48,275 nt of DNA from an archaeon BMS3Abin17 (GCA_002897655.1 BDTJ01000018.1:1-48275); one strand, 5' to 3'. Counted from the first letter of the stretch, positions 1 through 7,344 are shown. Notes: generated by a model not told the origin, from the letters alone. Numbers and translations are program-made.

Positions 1-156
1 TTTCTTTAAAATTATTACATAGGCTCTTTTACCTATGAACTTCTTTGGGGCATCTACTTTTGCACTATTACCAAATTGAGTAATAATCTTCTCGTAGAAA
101 ACTTCAACATTATCACTAAGTTTTATTTTTTTATTTAATACTTCTATCTTTCTCAT
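1..156 (-). CDS. DUF2080-like transposon-associated protein, partial
   Basis: A reading frame starts at an ATG at 156 on the minus strand and runs off the left edge without a stop, so only the first 52 codons are seen. The product contains FGNSAKVDAPKKFIGKRAYV, which resembles the short archaeal DUF2080 proteins often annotated as transposon-encoded. This family memory is the only functional hint. No transposase is visible beside it. It lies left of the first attC-like site and may belong to a cassette that begins outside the window. TATA-like AT-rich sequence lies just upstream (about 168-184). Confidence 0.6.
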   Translation of the reverse strand, partial: MRKIEVLNKKIKLSDNVEVFYEKIITQFGNSAKVDAPKKFIGKRAYVIILKK

Positions 157-303
157 GGATATCCTAAGATATCCTAATATTTAAAGCTTTCTGTCATTAG
201 ATTTATCACCCGTTAACTTTACAGAACCATGTTTAGCAAAGAACAAAAAGATTGGTGATTTATCCGAACGAAAGCGAGGACAGATTTCAATTTGGATGCA
301 ATC

Positions 304-418
304 TGGGAACATCGGAATTTAACGAAGTTTGATTTTCCCTCGACGAAGTCAGAGCTGGAAAATCAAATTTGGGTGGAGAAACCTGCAAGGTTTCGGAACC
401 GTTAAATTCCTGTTAGTT
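304..418 (+). repeat. attC-like recombination site 1
   Basis: This is an imperfect palindrome about 115 bp long. The left side has an R''-like box ending in AAC (308-310) followed by ATC and stem GGAATTTAACG (314-324). The right side has the exact complement CGTTAAATTCC (400-410) and then T-GTTAG (R' box starting G412). The left arm carries two extra unpaired bases (TC) that the right arm lacks. The loop holds two further hairpins, 327-338 with 357-368, and one around CCTGCAAGG (382-390). Sites 2 and 3 share this plan while their stem sequences differ from site 1, as expected for integron attC sites, which conserve structure more than sequence. The rest of 157-303 shows no gene. Confidence 0.6.
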
Positions 419-494
419 TCCCTCGATAGAGGTTGGATTTTAGTGCAACGTTCGGCGAAGCCGAAAAATCCAAAGTAAGCAAACGGGCGATAAA

Positions 495-502
495 TTTATA
501 TA
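495..502 (+). promoter_or_regulatory. TATA box of the first cassette gene
   Basis: TTTATATA lies about 31-38 bases before the ATG at 533, giving the cassette gene its own archaeal promoter. The segment before it (412-488) is cassette leader sequence: it starts with GTTAGTTTC, contains a hairpin TTCGGC-gaa-GCCGAA (about 451-465), and ends with TAAGCAAACGGGC (476-488). The last stretch pairs (12 of 13) with the end of the same cassette at 766-778. Confidence 0.5.
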
Positions 503-532
503 ATTTACATCATTACTAATTTTAATAGGGAT

Positions 533-760
533 ATGGGAAAAAAATTACATGATGACAAAATTGATGGTACTGTAGAAGAAATGGTTATTGGAAGTCCATC
601 AAGAACCAGAGGATTTGTTAAAGGAGATGCTGTTTATGAAATGGTTGTTGGAGGACCTAATAGGGTGATTGGTTATGTTAAAGATGGTGTAGCATATGAG
701 CCAGTTATGGGCGGACCTCCAAGAGTGATTGGGAAAGTTAAGTACCATCAAAGAGAATAA
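533..760 (+). CDS. Small three-repeat cassette protein, function unknown
   Basis: A 75-residue protein built of three imperfect repeats of about 23 residues, each with a core like VGGPxRVIGYVK followed by VYE or AYE. The alternating hydrophobic pattern predicts short beta-strands, possibly a small beta-propeller or 'beta-flower' type fold. I do not recognise a specific family. There is no signal peptide or membrane segment. The gene occupies the cassette 413-877 between attC-like sites 1 and 2 and has its own TATA box. Gene-poor cassettes with one orphan small protein are typical of integron arrays, which supports the gene being real. Confidence 0.65.
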   Translation: MGKKLHDDKIDGTVEEMVIGSPSRTRGFVKGDAVYEMVVGGPNRVIGYVKDGVAYEPVMGGPPRVIGKVKYHQRE

Positions 761-782
761 TTCTAGCCCGTTCGCTTATTGA

Positions 783-883
783 AACTAACATCGCGATTAA
801 GAGAAGTTGAATTTTTGAGGCAACCCACAAAAATTCAATTTGGACGGAGCCTGCAAGGCGGAGTCTCTTAATCGCTGTTATAC
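783..883 (+). repeat. attC-like recombination site 2
   Basis: The R''-like box AACTAAC (783-789) is followed by ATC and stem GCGATTAAGAG. The right arm CTCTTAATCGC (865-875) is followed by T and GTTATAC (R', 877-883). As in sites 1 and 3 the left arm has two extra bases (TC) after AACA. GAAACTAAC (781-789) is the exact complement of GTTAGTTTC (412-420), which begins the same cassette at site 1. That start/end complementarity is the hallmark of integron cassettes. The loop has hairpin TTGAATTTTT/AAAAATTCAA and the motif CCTGCAAGG shared with site 1. Confidence 0.65.
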
Positions 884-985
884 GTTTTTTCTGCAAGAAA
901 AAATCGCGGAGTGCAACGGAGCGACAGTATCCACGCAAGACAACTTTCAGTAAAATTATTAAAGAGAAAACAACTAGATAATCTT

Positions 986-1549
986 ATGAAACTATTAGTG
1001 GTAAATAATCATTCGAAGCATATCAAAGAATTATTGCATAAATTTAGAGAAGTTAAATCAATTGATTTTGAAAATTTGGAGAATAAAAACTATGATGGAT
1101 ATGATGCAATAATTCTTTCTGGCGGTTCTTCTCTTTCTGTGGCAAACTATGAAAAAGAGTATTCAAAAGAATTACATCTTATTAAAAATTGCCAAAAGCC
1201 AATTCTAGGAATTTGTTTAGGTTTTGAATTGATTAATTTTGCTTTTGGTGAAGAATTGAAGATGTTAAAACAGAAAGAGAAAGGGATAGTTTCAATAAGA
1301 TTGGTTTCTAAAGATGAACTATTTAAGTCCCTTCCAAAAGAATTTAATGTTTATGAAGCACATCGCTGGGTTGTTTCAAAAAATAAAAAATTAAATTCTT
1401 TAGCCAAATCAAAAGATGGAATTGAAGCTGTAAAACATCCCAAAAAGAAAATCTATGGTGTTCAATTTCATCCGGAAATTGTAATTAAAAAGGGACATGC
1501 TAAAAAAATCTTTAAAAACTTCCTAAATATAGGAAAGTTGTCTGAGTAA
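986..1549 (+). CDS. Class I glutamine amidotransferase, GMP synthase subunit A-like
   Basis: A 187-residue GATase1 domain protein that would release ammonia from glutamine. The nucleophile elbow GICLGFEL places Cys77. GVQFHPEI supplies His162 and Glu164, so the triad is complete, and ILSGG marks the oxyanion region. Overall it resembles the stand-alone glutaminase subunit of archaeal GMP synthase, but no guaA-B partner is in the window and the substrate could differ. The frame is open 25 codons further upstream, but the ATG at 986 starts the conserved MKLLVVNNH strand and the upstream part lies in cassette leader sequence. It is the cargo of the cassette 878-1684. CAAGACAACTTTC near the cassette start (938-950) is nearly complementary to GAAAGTTGTCTGA near its end (1533-1545). 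Confidence 0.8.
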   Translation: MKLLVVNNHSKHIKELLHKFREVKSIDFENLENKNYDGYDAIILSGGSSLSVANYEKEYSKELHLIKNCQKPILGICLGFELINFAFGEELKMLKQKEKGIVSIRLVSKDELFKSLPKEFNVYEAHRWVVSKNKKLNSLAKSKDGIEAVKHPKKKIYGVQFHPEIVIKKGHAKKIFKNFLNIGKLSE

Positions 1550-1555
1550 TATTGC

Positions 1556-1690
1556 GTATAACATCGCGATTAAGAGAAGTTCTTGAGCCCTCGAAAATTT
1601 TAATTCAAATAAAAGAAAAATTTTCAGAGCTGGCGAAAGAATTTGGGAAAATCTCGAGCCGAGAGATTTTCCTCTTAATCGCTGTTCGAC
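1556..1690 (+). repeat. attC-like recombination site 3
   Basis: R''-like GTATAAC (1556-1562) is followed by ATC and stem GCGATTAAGAG. The right arm CTCTTAATCGC (1672-1682) is followed by T and GTTCGAC (1684-1690). GTATAAC is the exact complement of GTTATAC that opens the same cassette at 877. The outer stem is identical to that of site 2. The loop (about 100 nt) is different and contains GAAAATTTT/AAAATTTTC and GGGAAAATCTC-gagcc-GAGAGATTTTCC hairpins. The extra TC in the left arm recurs here. Confidence 0.65.
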
Positions 1691-1815
1691 GACCTGAGCG
1701 AACAAAGAATATTGTAAGCGAAAGCGCAGCGGGGCACGAGTGGAGCAACTTCAAACATTGCGACCTCGTGAGTTGAAATTTGCCCACGACCGATTTCTTA
1801 GCGTAGTTGTGTCAA

Positions 1816-1935
1816 TTAAGGAGTTTTATTTAGAATAAACATTTTATCTATGTTTACTAACACAACAGCAATAATTGTTCCAATAAATAATAAAAGAACT
1901 ATTATTGCAAAAACTTTTTTCCAATTAATATTCAT
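1816..1935 (-). CDS. 39-residue single-span membrane protein in a possible cassette
   Basis: A short frame beginning MNINWKKVFAIIVLLLF and ending in KTP. It has a basic start, one hydrophobic span of about 20 residues (FAIIVLLLFIGTIIAVVLV) and a short tail. It is a plausible single-pass protein, but the length is too small for certainty. It reads against the other cassette genes and sits between an inverted repeat pair TTGTGTCAAT (1807-1816) and ATTGACACAA (1973-1982), itself inside CCCACGACC (1783-1791)/GGTCGTGGG (2055-2063). The rest of 1691-1815 and 1936-2110 holds no other gene. Confidence 0.4.
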   Translation of the reverse strand: MNINWKKVFAIIVLLLFIGTIIAVVLVNIDKMFILNKTP

Positions 1936-1986
1936 AAAAAATAGATAAAATCAAACTATTTATTCTTTTTGTATTGACACAATTTC

Positions 1987-2006
1987 ATTTAATCAGCGTG
2001 TTATGC
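1987..2006 (+). repeat. attC-like right half-site
   Basis: TTTAATCAGCG then TGTTATGC (R'-like GTTATGC, 2000-2006) resembles the right halves of sites 2 and 3 (TTAATCGC then TGTTATAC). I cannot find a matching left half: the expected complement of the cassette start GTTCGAC (GTCGAAC) is absent nearby. It may be a decayed or rearranged terminal site. Confidence 0.3.
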
Positions 2007-2067
2007 GATTTTTTAATTTAGCATTGGAGCGTTAAACGAAGCAAGGAATCATAAGGTCGTGGGTTTA

Positions 2068-2095
2068 TCGACGGTGTTTTTGTTTTTACCGTCGA
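2068..2095. other. Perfect hairpin TCGACGGT/ACCGTCGA
   Basis: Eight-base perfect arms (2068-2075 and 2088-2095) enclose a T-rich 12-base loop, upstream of the recombinase gene. It could be a terminator-like structure of the last cassette or part of a recombination site. No further evidence separates these. Confidence 0.35.
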
Positions 2096-2120
2096 CAAAT
2101 TCTCAATTTCGTTGAACATA

Positions 2121-2150
2121 ATCATATCATAAGTTTATTTATGATATGAT
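2121..2150. other. dif-like palindrome upstream of the recombinase
   Basis: Perfect 12-bp arms ATCATATCATAA and TTATGATATGAT flank a 6-bp centre GTTTAT. This 30-bp layout matches the 11-bp-arm, 6-bp-spacer design of Xer/dif core sites. It ends 53 bp before the start codon of a Xer-type tyrosine recombinase. ATCATAAGTTT, half of the palindrome, recurs at about 2167-2177 next to the probable TATA box (TTTTTAAAGA, about 2175-2184). An operator for autoregulation is therefore the main alternative. Confidence 0.45.
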
Positions 2151-2203
2151 ACTCCTAGAGAGTTTTATCATAAGTTTTTAAAGAATATTTTTTAAATTAT
2201 GGT

Positions 2204-3010
2204 ATGCCTGAAGGATTGCTAAATAAACTTAAAAGAGAACTTGAGATAGTTAATTCTTCTAAGAAAACAGTGAAAGCTTATTTATATTATACAAGGGAAT
2301 TCTTATTGCATTCAAAAGACAAGGGATTAAATGAAAATTCTGTCAAAGACTTTATTCAATCGCAAATAAAGAAAAAAAATCCCTCAACAGTATCTTCCCA
2401 GATTAGTGCTATTAAATTCTTTTTTAAAAGAGTCTTAAAGCAAAATTTGATATTAAATCATCCAAAAAGAAACAAAACACTCCCAACCATCCTAACAATT
2501 AGAGAAATAAAAAAATTAATTAAATCAACCAGCAACATAAAACACAAATTAATTATAAAACTGCTTTATGGGTGCGGTCTAAGGGTTAGTGAGATAGTTA
2601 ATTTGAAAAAGCAAGATATTAATTTTGAAGAAAGTTTAATTCATATTAAATTAGCAAAAGGGAAAAAAGACAGATTTGTGAAAATTCCTTCCTCAATGGA
2701 AAAAGAATTGAGTAATTACATAAAAATCATTGAATCAGATATTTTATTTCCTTCTTCAAGGGGTGGAAAATTAACAACTGCAACAGTACAGGCAATCCTA
2801 AAAAACTCCGCAAAAAAAGCAGGAATCAGAAAAAGAGTTTATCCCCACTTACTCCGCCACTCTTTTGCAACCCACTTGCTAGAACAAGGAACAGATTTAA
2901 GGATAATTCAAAAACTTCTTGGACATTCAGATATCAAAACAACGCAGATTTACACTCAAATCTCACAGGCATCAATTAAAAATATAAAAAGCCCTTTAGA
3001 TAATATATAA
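2204..3010 (+). CDS. Tyrosine recombinase, archaeal XerA/IntI-like
   Basis: A 268-residue site-specific recombinase. The N-terminal SAM-like core-binding domain covers about residues 5-85 and the catalytic domain about 95-268. Catalytic residues visible are Arg127 (GCGLRVSE), Lys152 region (AKGKKDR), His215 and Arg218 (HLLRHSFATHL), His241 (LLGHSD) and Tyr250 (TTQIYTQ). The tail IKSPLDNI is like the ends of IntI and many Xer proteins. The extra roughly 20-35-residue insertion that defines integron integrases, expected before HLLRHS, is not present, so I call it Xer-like and not IntI. It follows the attC-like array and a dif-like palindrome. The stop is one base before the next start, so it may be co-transcribed with the ATPase. 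Confidence 0.85.
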   Translation: MPEGLLNKLKRELEIVNSSKKTVKAYLYYTREFLLHSKDKGLNENSVKDFIQSQIKKKNPSTVSSQISAIKFFFKRVLKQNLILNHPKRNKTLPTILTIREIKKLIKSTSNIKHKLIIKLLYGCGLRVSEIVNLKKQDINFEESLIHIKLAKGKKDRFVKIPSSMEKELSNYIKIIESDILFPSSRGGKLTTATVQAILKNSAKKAGIRKRVYPHLLRHSFATHLLEQGTDLRIIQKLLGHSDIKTTQIYTQISQASIKNIKSPLDNI

Positions 3011-3011
3011 A

Positions 3012-5528
3012 ATGCTACAAGGAAGAGGTTTATCAAATAAAGAAGCTAAAAAAAGACTTTCCAAATATGGTTTAAATGAAATAGAAAGAAGAAAAAAGAT
3101 AAATACTCTTAAAATTTTCATTTCTCAATTCAAATCCCCTTTAATTCTAATATTAATTGTAGCTGCCATAATCTCTTCAGTTGTTGGTTTACTGCCAGAT
3201 CAGGATTCAAATATTTTTGACACTATCTTGATTCTGATTATAGTTCTTGTTTCAGGAATTTCCGGATTTTTTCAGGACTATAAAGCAGAGAAAACTATAG
3301 AAGCTTTGCAAAAAATAGCAAGACCAAAAATAAAAGTCATAAGAGACAGAAGGGAAATAGAAGTCAGCATAAAAAATATAGTGCCGGGTGATTTAATTTT
3401 GCTTGAAGAAGGGGATATCATTCCAGCAGACTCAAAAATTATAGAAGTTTTTAGTCTTGAGGTTGATGAGTCTGTTTTGACAGGAGAATCCAGAGCAGTA
3501 AAAAAGAGTGTGTCTGATGAAATATTCAGAGGCACTTCAATAAACTCGGGAAATGCTCAGGCACTTGTTATTAAAACAGGAATGAATACAAAGATAGGTA
3601 AAATAGCATCAAAACTTCAGGCAATGAAAGAAGAAGAGACGCCATTTCAGACAGAGATTTCCAATTTTAGCAGAAAGATATTTTTTGTGATAATAGGGAT
3701 TATTCTTGTGCTTTTCTTTGCAAGTCTGTTTAAATACGGTCTTTACCAGTCAGTGCTTATTTCTATTTCTTTAGCTGTTGCCGCAATACCCGAAGGATTG
3801 CCTGCTGTTTTAGTTCTTGTTTTAGCTATCGGCGCAAGGGTAATGGCAAATAAAAATGCCCTGGTGAGAAAATTAAATGTTGTTGAGTCTGCTGGAAGTG
3901 TGGATATTATCTGCACAGATAAAACAGGAACCTTAACGAAAAATGAAATGTCTGTAACAAATTTATTTTTTAACAACAGGATATTTAATGTTTCAGATGA
4001 GCTTGATTCAGACAAAATAAAGCAACTGCTTATTTGTGGGGCATTGTGCAATAACTCAAAAATAGGGTATAAAGATGATGAAAAGATTTATCTTGGAGAC
4101 CAGACTGATATTGCCCTAAGGAAGCTTTCAGATAAACTATTAAAAGAAGAATTAAAAGGATATGAGAAAACAGCAGAAATTTCTTTTACTTCTGAGAGAA
4201 AAATGATGTCTGTTATTTATAAAAAAGAAGGAAAGAATTTTTTATTCTCTAAAGGAGCACCTGAAGTTTTAATTGAAAAGTGCAACAGGTTATATAAAAA
4301 CGGGAGAATTATAAAATTAGACAGAAAAACAAAAGAAATAATATTAAAACAAAATAAGGAATTTGCATCGCAGGCATTAAGAGTTTTGGGATTTGCATCT
4401 AAAGAAACAGATTCTGAAAACAAGGAGCAAGACCTTGTTTGGATTGGATTGCAAGCCATGATTGATCCTCCAAGACCAGAAGTTAAAAAAGCACTGGAAA
4501 ATTGCAAGACTGCCGGAATAAGGGTGATTATGCTTACAGGGGATAACCCTCTTACAGCCAAAGCTGTCGGAGAAGGTATCGGTCTTGAAAGCAGGAAAAT
4601 TATAAATGGCAGACAGCTTGATGAACTTGATGATTCAAAACTTGAAAAAGAATTAGAGTCAGGTGTTAATATCTTTGCAAGAATAACCCCTTTTCATAAA
4701 TTGCGGATTTTAACTATTTTAAAGAAAAATTACAGGGTTGCAATGACAGGCGACGGAGTCAACGATGCGCTTGCTCTGAAAAAAGCAGATGTGGGGATTT
4801 CCATGGGAATAAGAGGGACAGAAGTTGCCAAGCAGGCAAGCGATATAATTTTGCTCGACGATAATTTTTCAACAATAGTTCACGCAGTAAAAGAAGGGAG
4901 AAGGTCTTTTGATAATATAAGGAAATTTATAAATTACTTATTTGTGTGCAATCTTGCAGAAGTCGGAGTTTTATTTTTAGCTATCTTATTTTTAACATTA
5001 AAAGAGCCGATTTTACTGCCCATCCAGATATTGTGGATTAATCTGATTACAGACGGATTTCCTGCTCTTGCTTTAGGAATGGACCCTGCAAGACCCGGCA
5101 TTATGAAAAGACCCCCGAGAAAGAGAAAAGAGCCGATAATAAACAAAAGATTAGCCTGGTTAATAGGAACAATAGGCATTAAAAAACTTATTATATTATT
5201 TGCGACATTCTTTCTGGTGCTTCTTATTTCAGGGATAGAACAGGCAAGAACTGCTTTATTTACAGGATTTATTCTTTATGAATTTGTAAGGATTGGGAGC
5301 ATAAGATACCAGGAAAAGCTGAGTTGGTTTGCAAACAAATGGCTTCTTGCCGCGCTATTCGGGTCGGTGTTAGTCCAGATTCTGATAATTTACACCCCTC
5401 TTAACAGCATTTTTCACATTGTGCCTTTAAATGTTTCTTCATGGATAATTCTCTTAGTTGGAGTTATAATTGGATATATCTCTGCAATAGGAATAACAAA
5501 GATAGTTGTAAGGAAAATTAAAGATTGA
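3012..5528 (+). CDS. P-type cation ATPase, Ca2+ pump (PMCA/SERCA) type
   Basis: An 838-residue P2-type ATPase that would export or sequester Ca2+ across the membrane using ATP. The order is N-terminal cation_ATPase_N region, two membrane helices, actuator domain with TGES (157-160), M3-M4 with PEGL (260-263), phosphorylation site DKTGTLT (Asp303), nucleotide domain with the KGAPE motif, hinge TGDGVND (about 579-585), then six C-terminal helices. M5 has NLAEVG and M6 NLITDGFPALALG, matching the Ca2+-coordinating Glu and Asn/Thr/Asp positions of SERCA. Length is normal for the prokaryotic family. Start chosen at the ATG directly after the recombinase stop. Confidence 0.92.
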   Translation: MLQGRGLSNKEAKKRLSKYGLNEIERRKKINTLKIFISQFKSPLILILIVAAIISSVVGLLPDQDSNIFDTILILIIVLVSGISGFFQDYKAEKTIEALQKIARPKIKVIRDRREIEVSIKNIVPGDLILLEEGDIIPADSKIIEVFSLEVDESVLTGESRAVKKSVSDEIFRGTSINSGNAQALVIKTGMNTKIGKIASKLQAMKEEETPFQTEISNFSRKIFFVIIGIILVLFFASLFKYGLYQSVLISISLAVAAIPEGLPAVLVLVLAIGARVMANKNALVRKLNVVESAGSVDIICTDKTGTLTKNEMSVTNLFFNNRIFNVSDELDSDKIKQLLICGALCNNSKIGYKDDEKIYLGDQTDIALRKLSDKLLKEELKGYEKTAEISFTSERKMMSVIYKKEGKNFLFSKGAPEVLIEKCNRLYKNGRIIKLDRKTKEIILKQNKEFASQALRVLGFASKETDSENKEQDLVWIGLQAMIDPPRPEVKKALENCKTAGIRVIMLTGDNPLTAKAVGEGIGLESRKIINGRQLDELDDSKLEKELESGVNIFARITPFHKLRILTILKKNYRVAMTGDGVNDALALKKADVGISMGIRGTEVAKQASDIILLDDNFSTIVHAVKEGRRSFDNIRKFINYLFVCNLAEVGVLFLAILFLTLKEPILLPIQILWINLITDGFPALALGMDPARPGIMKRPPRKRKEPIINKRLAWLIGTIGIKKLIILFATFFLVLLISGIEQARTALFTGFILYEFVRIGSIRYQEKLSWFANKWLLAALFGSVLVQILIIYTPLNSIFHIVPLNVSSWIILLVGVIIGYISAIGITKIVVRKIKD

Positions 5529-5580
5529 GTGTGAGAGAAGGGAGAGTTTAGTTCTTTTGGTAGATTGCAAAACTTTTTAA

Positions 5581-5607
5581 TTTTGTATTTATTCAAAAAT
5601 AATCTTT
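5581..5607. repeat. Direct repeat, left copy (flanks the 160-residue orphan gene)
   Basis: Starting TTTTGTATTTATTC, this 27-bp stretch matches 6228-6254 with two mismatches, and the similarity extends a few bases on each side. The right copy is the spacer and start region of the gene 5746-6228; the left copy lies just past that gene's end. This suggests an old tandem duplication whose second gene copy was lost. The rest of 5529-5745 has no convincing gene. Confidence 0.6.
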
Positions 5608-5745
5608 TTTTAAGATGAAAGAAGAATTAAATTTCAAAGATTCTCTAATGTTTAATTTTTTTGAAGAGATTCGTTTTCATCACATCGTCACTAATCTCTT
5701 TGTAGAATTACACATTGAATTATTTTCTTTTAGGATGAAGATTCT

Positions 5746-6228
5746 TCACCAACCTTTGAAGAATGCTCGCTTTATGGCACAAATTTTATCATAATTATCT
5801 TTTATTGAGTAAAATCCCCTAGTCCGGTCATTGCCATCAATCGCAACATAGCTTAGATTGTAGGAATCATTATCTCCTCCACGCTGAAAAGTCATGTCAT
5901 ATTTCTCATGGTCTAGTTCAAAGGATACCTCCTTACATTCTAAAAATCCTCTATTTACTGAACTCCTTTTTATACCTTTTTTGTTTACACAAAAGTTTTT
6001 AATTTTGCTTTGTATGTCACTTATTCTCTTTTCCCTAATTTTGTTTTCAAACATATTTTCTCCGTAGCATTCTGACTTTTTTTCTCCTTCAGCTATTTGA
6101 TTTTTTGATGCTGGAAATATCCGCAAAAAAGGTTCACGATGAAGATCTTCTATGTGAGCCATTTCATAAGCAATTCTCCAATCCTTAACCTGTCCGTGTT
6201 CATTATAAAATTTTAAATTCTTTTTCAT
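5746..6228 (-). CDS. Orphan protein, third gene of an unknown operon
   Basis: A 160-residue soluble protein with no family I recognise. It is charged, with a central Lys/Arg-rich part and a C-terminal stretch of alternating residues that looks like beta-strands (VSFELDHEKYDMTF, YNLSYVAIDG, RGFYSI). It starts 24 bases after the stop of the coiled-coil gene in the same direction, so the three genes 8197 to 5746 are probably one transcript. The spacer before its start is repeated downstream of the gene (see 5581-5607). Confidence 0.6.
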   Translation of the reverse strand: MKKNLKFYNEHGQVKDWRIAYEMAHIEDLHREPFLRIFPASKNQIAEGEKKSECYGENMFENKIREKRISDIQSKIKNFCVNKKGIKRSSVNRGFLECKEVSFELDHEKYDMTFQRGGDNDSYNLSYVAIDGNDRTRGFYSIKDNYDKICAIKRAFFKGW

Positions 6229-6254
6229 TTTGTATTTGTTCAGAAATAATCTTT
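6228..6254. repeat. Direct repeat, right copy
   Basis: This copy of the 27-bp repeat spans the start codon of the 160-residue orphan and the stop codon of the gene before it on the minus strand. It differs from the copy at 5581-5607 at two positions. Confidence 0.6.
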
Positions 6255-7344
6255 ATTCATTTTCCTTAAGCCTTTCTGATTCCTTAACATAATAGTCCGC
6301 TACAATCTTTAGACTTTCAGCAAACCTTGAATACCTCCCCATAGATTTATCTCTCAACTCTAATTCTTTTATATTTCTTAATGATTTTTCAGGAGAGAGT
6401 ATTGCTATTGAAGTGAGACCTTCTGGAAATTTACAACTTATTCTACTTACACCATGATCAACTTTTTCTTCATCACGATGAATTATTGGAAATTCTATTT
6501 TCTGATGCCCTAAATCCATCTCAAAAACATAACTTTCGTCTGGTAGTTGTCTTATTTTTCCTTGTTCTTTTGTCTGGACATTTATTGCTTCTAATGAATC
6601 ATCTAGCCCTCCGTTCCAAGCATAATATGGAATAATGTTTCCCTTATCTAATGAATTTTTTATTTTACTAGGGACCAATCCCATTATTATTGCATTTTGT
6701 AATGTAACGAAATCATAGTACCCATCGCTATTTTCTCCACTATCAATTTTATTTATTGTTTTTTCAACTTGGGTTTTATATTCTAAATTTTCTTTTTCTT
6801 CTTTAGCAAGACTTTCCAAATTTAATTTTTTGCCTTTCAATTCATCTATTTTATCAGTCATTTCTTGGAGTGTTTTATCGACTTTTGTATACCATTCATT
6901 TTCCATCTTTATAGATTTATTAACATAAGAATGGCCCATTTTTGTAATGTATCCTAATCTTTTTTCTGCAGTTTTTACTTCTAATGATTTTTGATACATA
7001 TTATTTTTTGCAAGGAATATTTCATTAGCTTGTTCTTTTGTTCTTTGTTCAAACATTTCTTTTGATTCTAATTCTGTATAATTTGCTGAACTCAAAACTT
7101 TTTCTAACTCATTGTTTGCTTGCGAAGCTTCTGAATTTGCTTCTTGTAGGGCTTTTTCATAAACTGGGATTCTTTCTTCATAAATATCGCCAATTGCTAC
7201 AAGGGAATTTACTCTATACTCTTTTTTAGAGGAGACCATGCCATAGAGATTTTCTGAAACTGCTATGTTTCGATCAATTCTATCTATGTTTCGATCAGCA
7301 CTAGCTATTCTTCTTTCTACTTGTTTAATTTTTTTTGTTTTCAT
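6253..7344 (-). CDS. Coiled-coil orphan protein, second gene of an unknown operon
   Basis: A 363-residue protein. Residues from about 1 to 205 are rich in Glu, Lys, Asn and Leu with heptad-like spacing, and predict long coiled-coil helices (for example VEKTINKID, LKGKKLNLESLAKEEKENLE). The C-terminal part, about 205-363, looks globular, with VFEMDLGHQKIEFPIIH and ISCKFPEGLTSIAIL. No catalytic motif is visible and there is no membrane segment. The stop of the upstream gene is seven bases before its start. Function unknown. Confidence 0.7.
   Translation of the reverse strand: MKTKKIKQVERRIASADRNIDRIDRNIAVSENLYGMVSSKKEYRVNSLVAIGDIYEERIPVYEKALQEANSEASQANNELEKVLSSANYTELESKEMFEQRTKEQANEIFLAKNNMYQKSLEVKTAEKRLGYITKMGHSYVNKSIKMENEWYTKVDKTLQEMTDKIDELKGKKLNLESLAKEEKENLEYKTQVEKTINKIDSGENSDGYYDFVTLQNAIIMGLVPSKIKNSLDKGNIIPYYAWNGGLDDSLEAINVQTKEQGKIRQLPDESYVFEMDLGHQKIEFPIIHRDEEKVDHGVSRISCKFPEGLTSIAILSPEKSLRNIKELELRDKSMGRYSRFAESLKIVADYYVKESERLKENE

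Noticed and set aside
211-300. An additional attC-like site around CCCGTTAAC at 208-216
   Set aside because: A matching left arm is not present and the complement of its box does not fit the box at 304-310. AACGGGCGATAAAT at 482-495 pairs with it imperfectly, but this is not enough for a site.
1552-1787. Frames over attC-like site 3
   Set aside because: They arise from the stem-loop sequences, lack any family resemblance and cross cassette borders.
2204-3010. Calling the recombinase IntI
   Set aside because: The segment between the Lys motif and HLLRHS is short and lacks the IntI-specific insertion. Gene position and direction relative to the array are not those of an integron integrase.
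5614-5791. A 59-residue plus-strand frame after the ATPase
   Set aside because: It overlaps the end of the orphan gene on the other strand, has no recognisable features and begins inside the repeat remnant.
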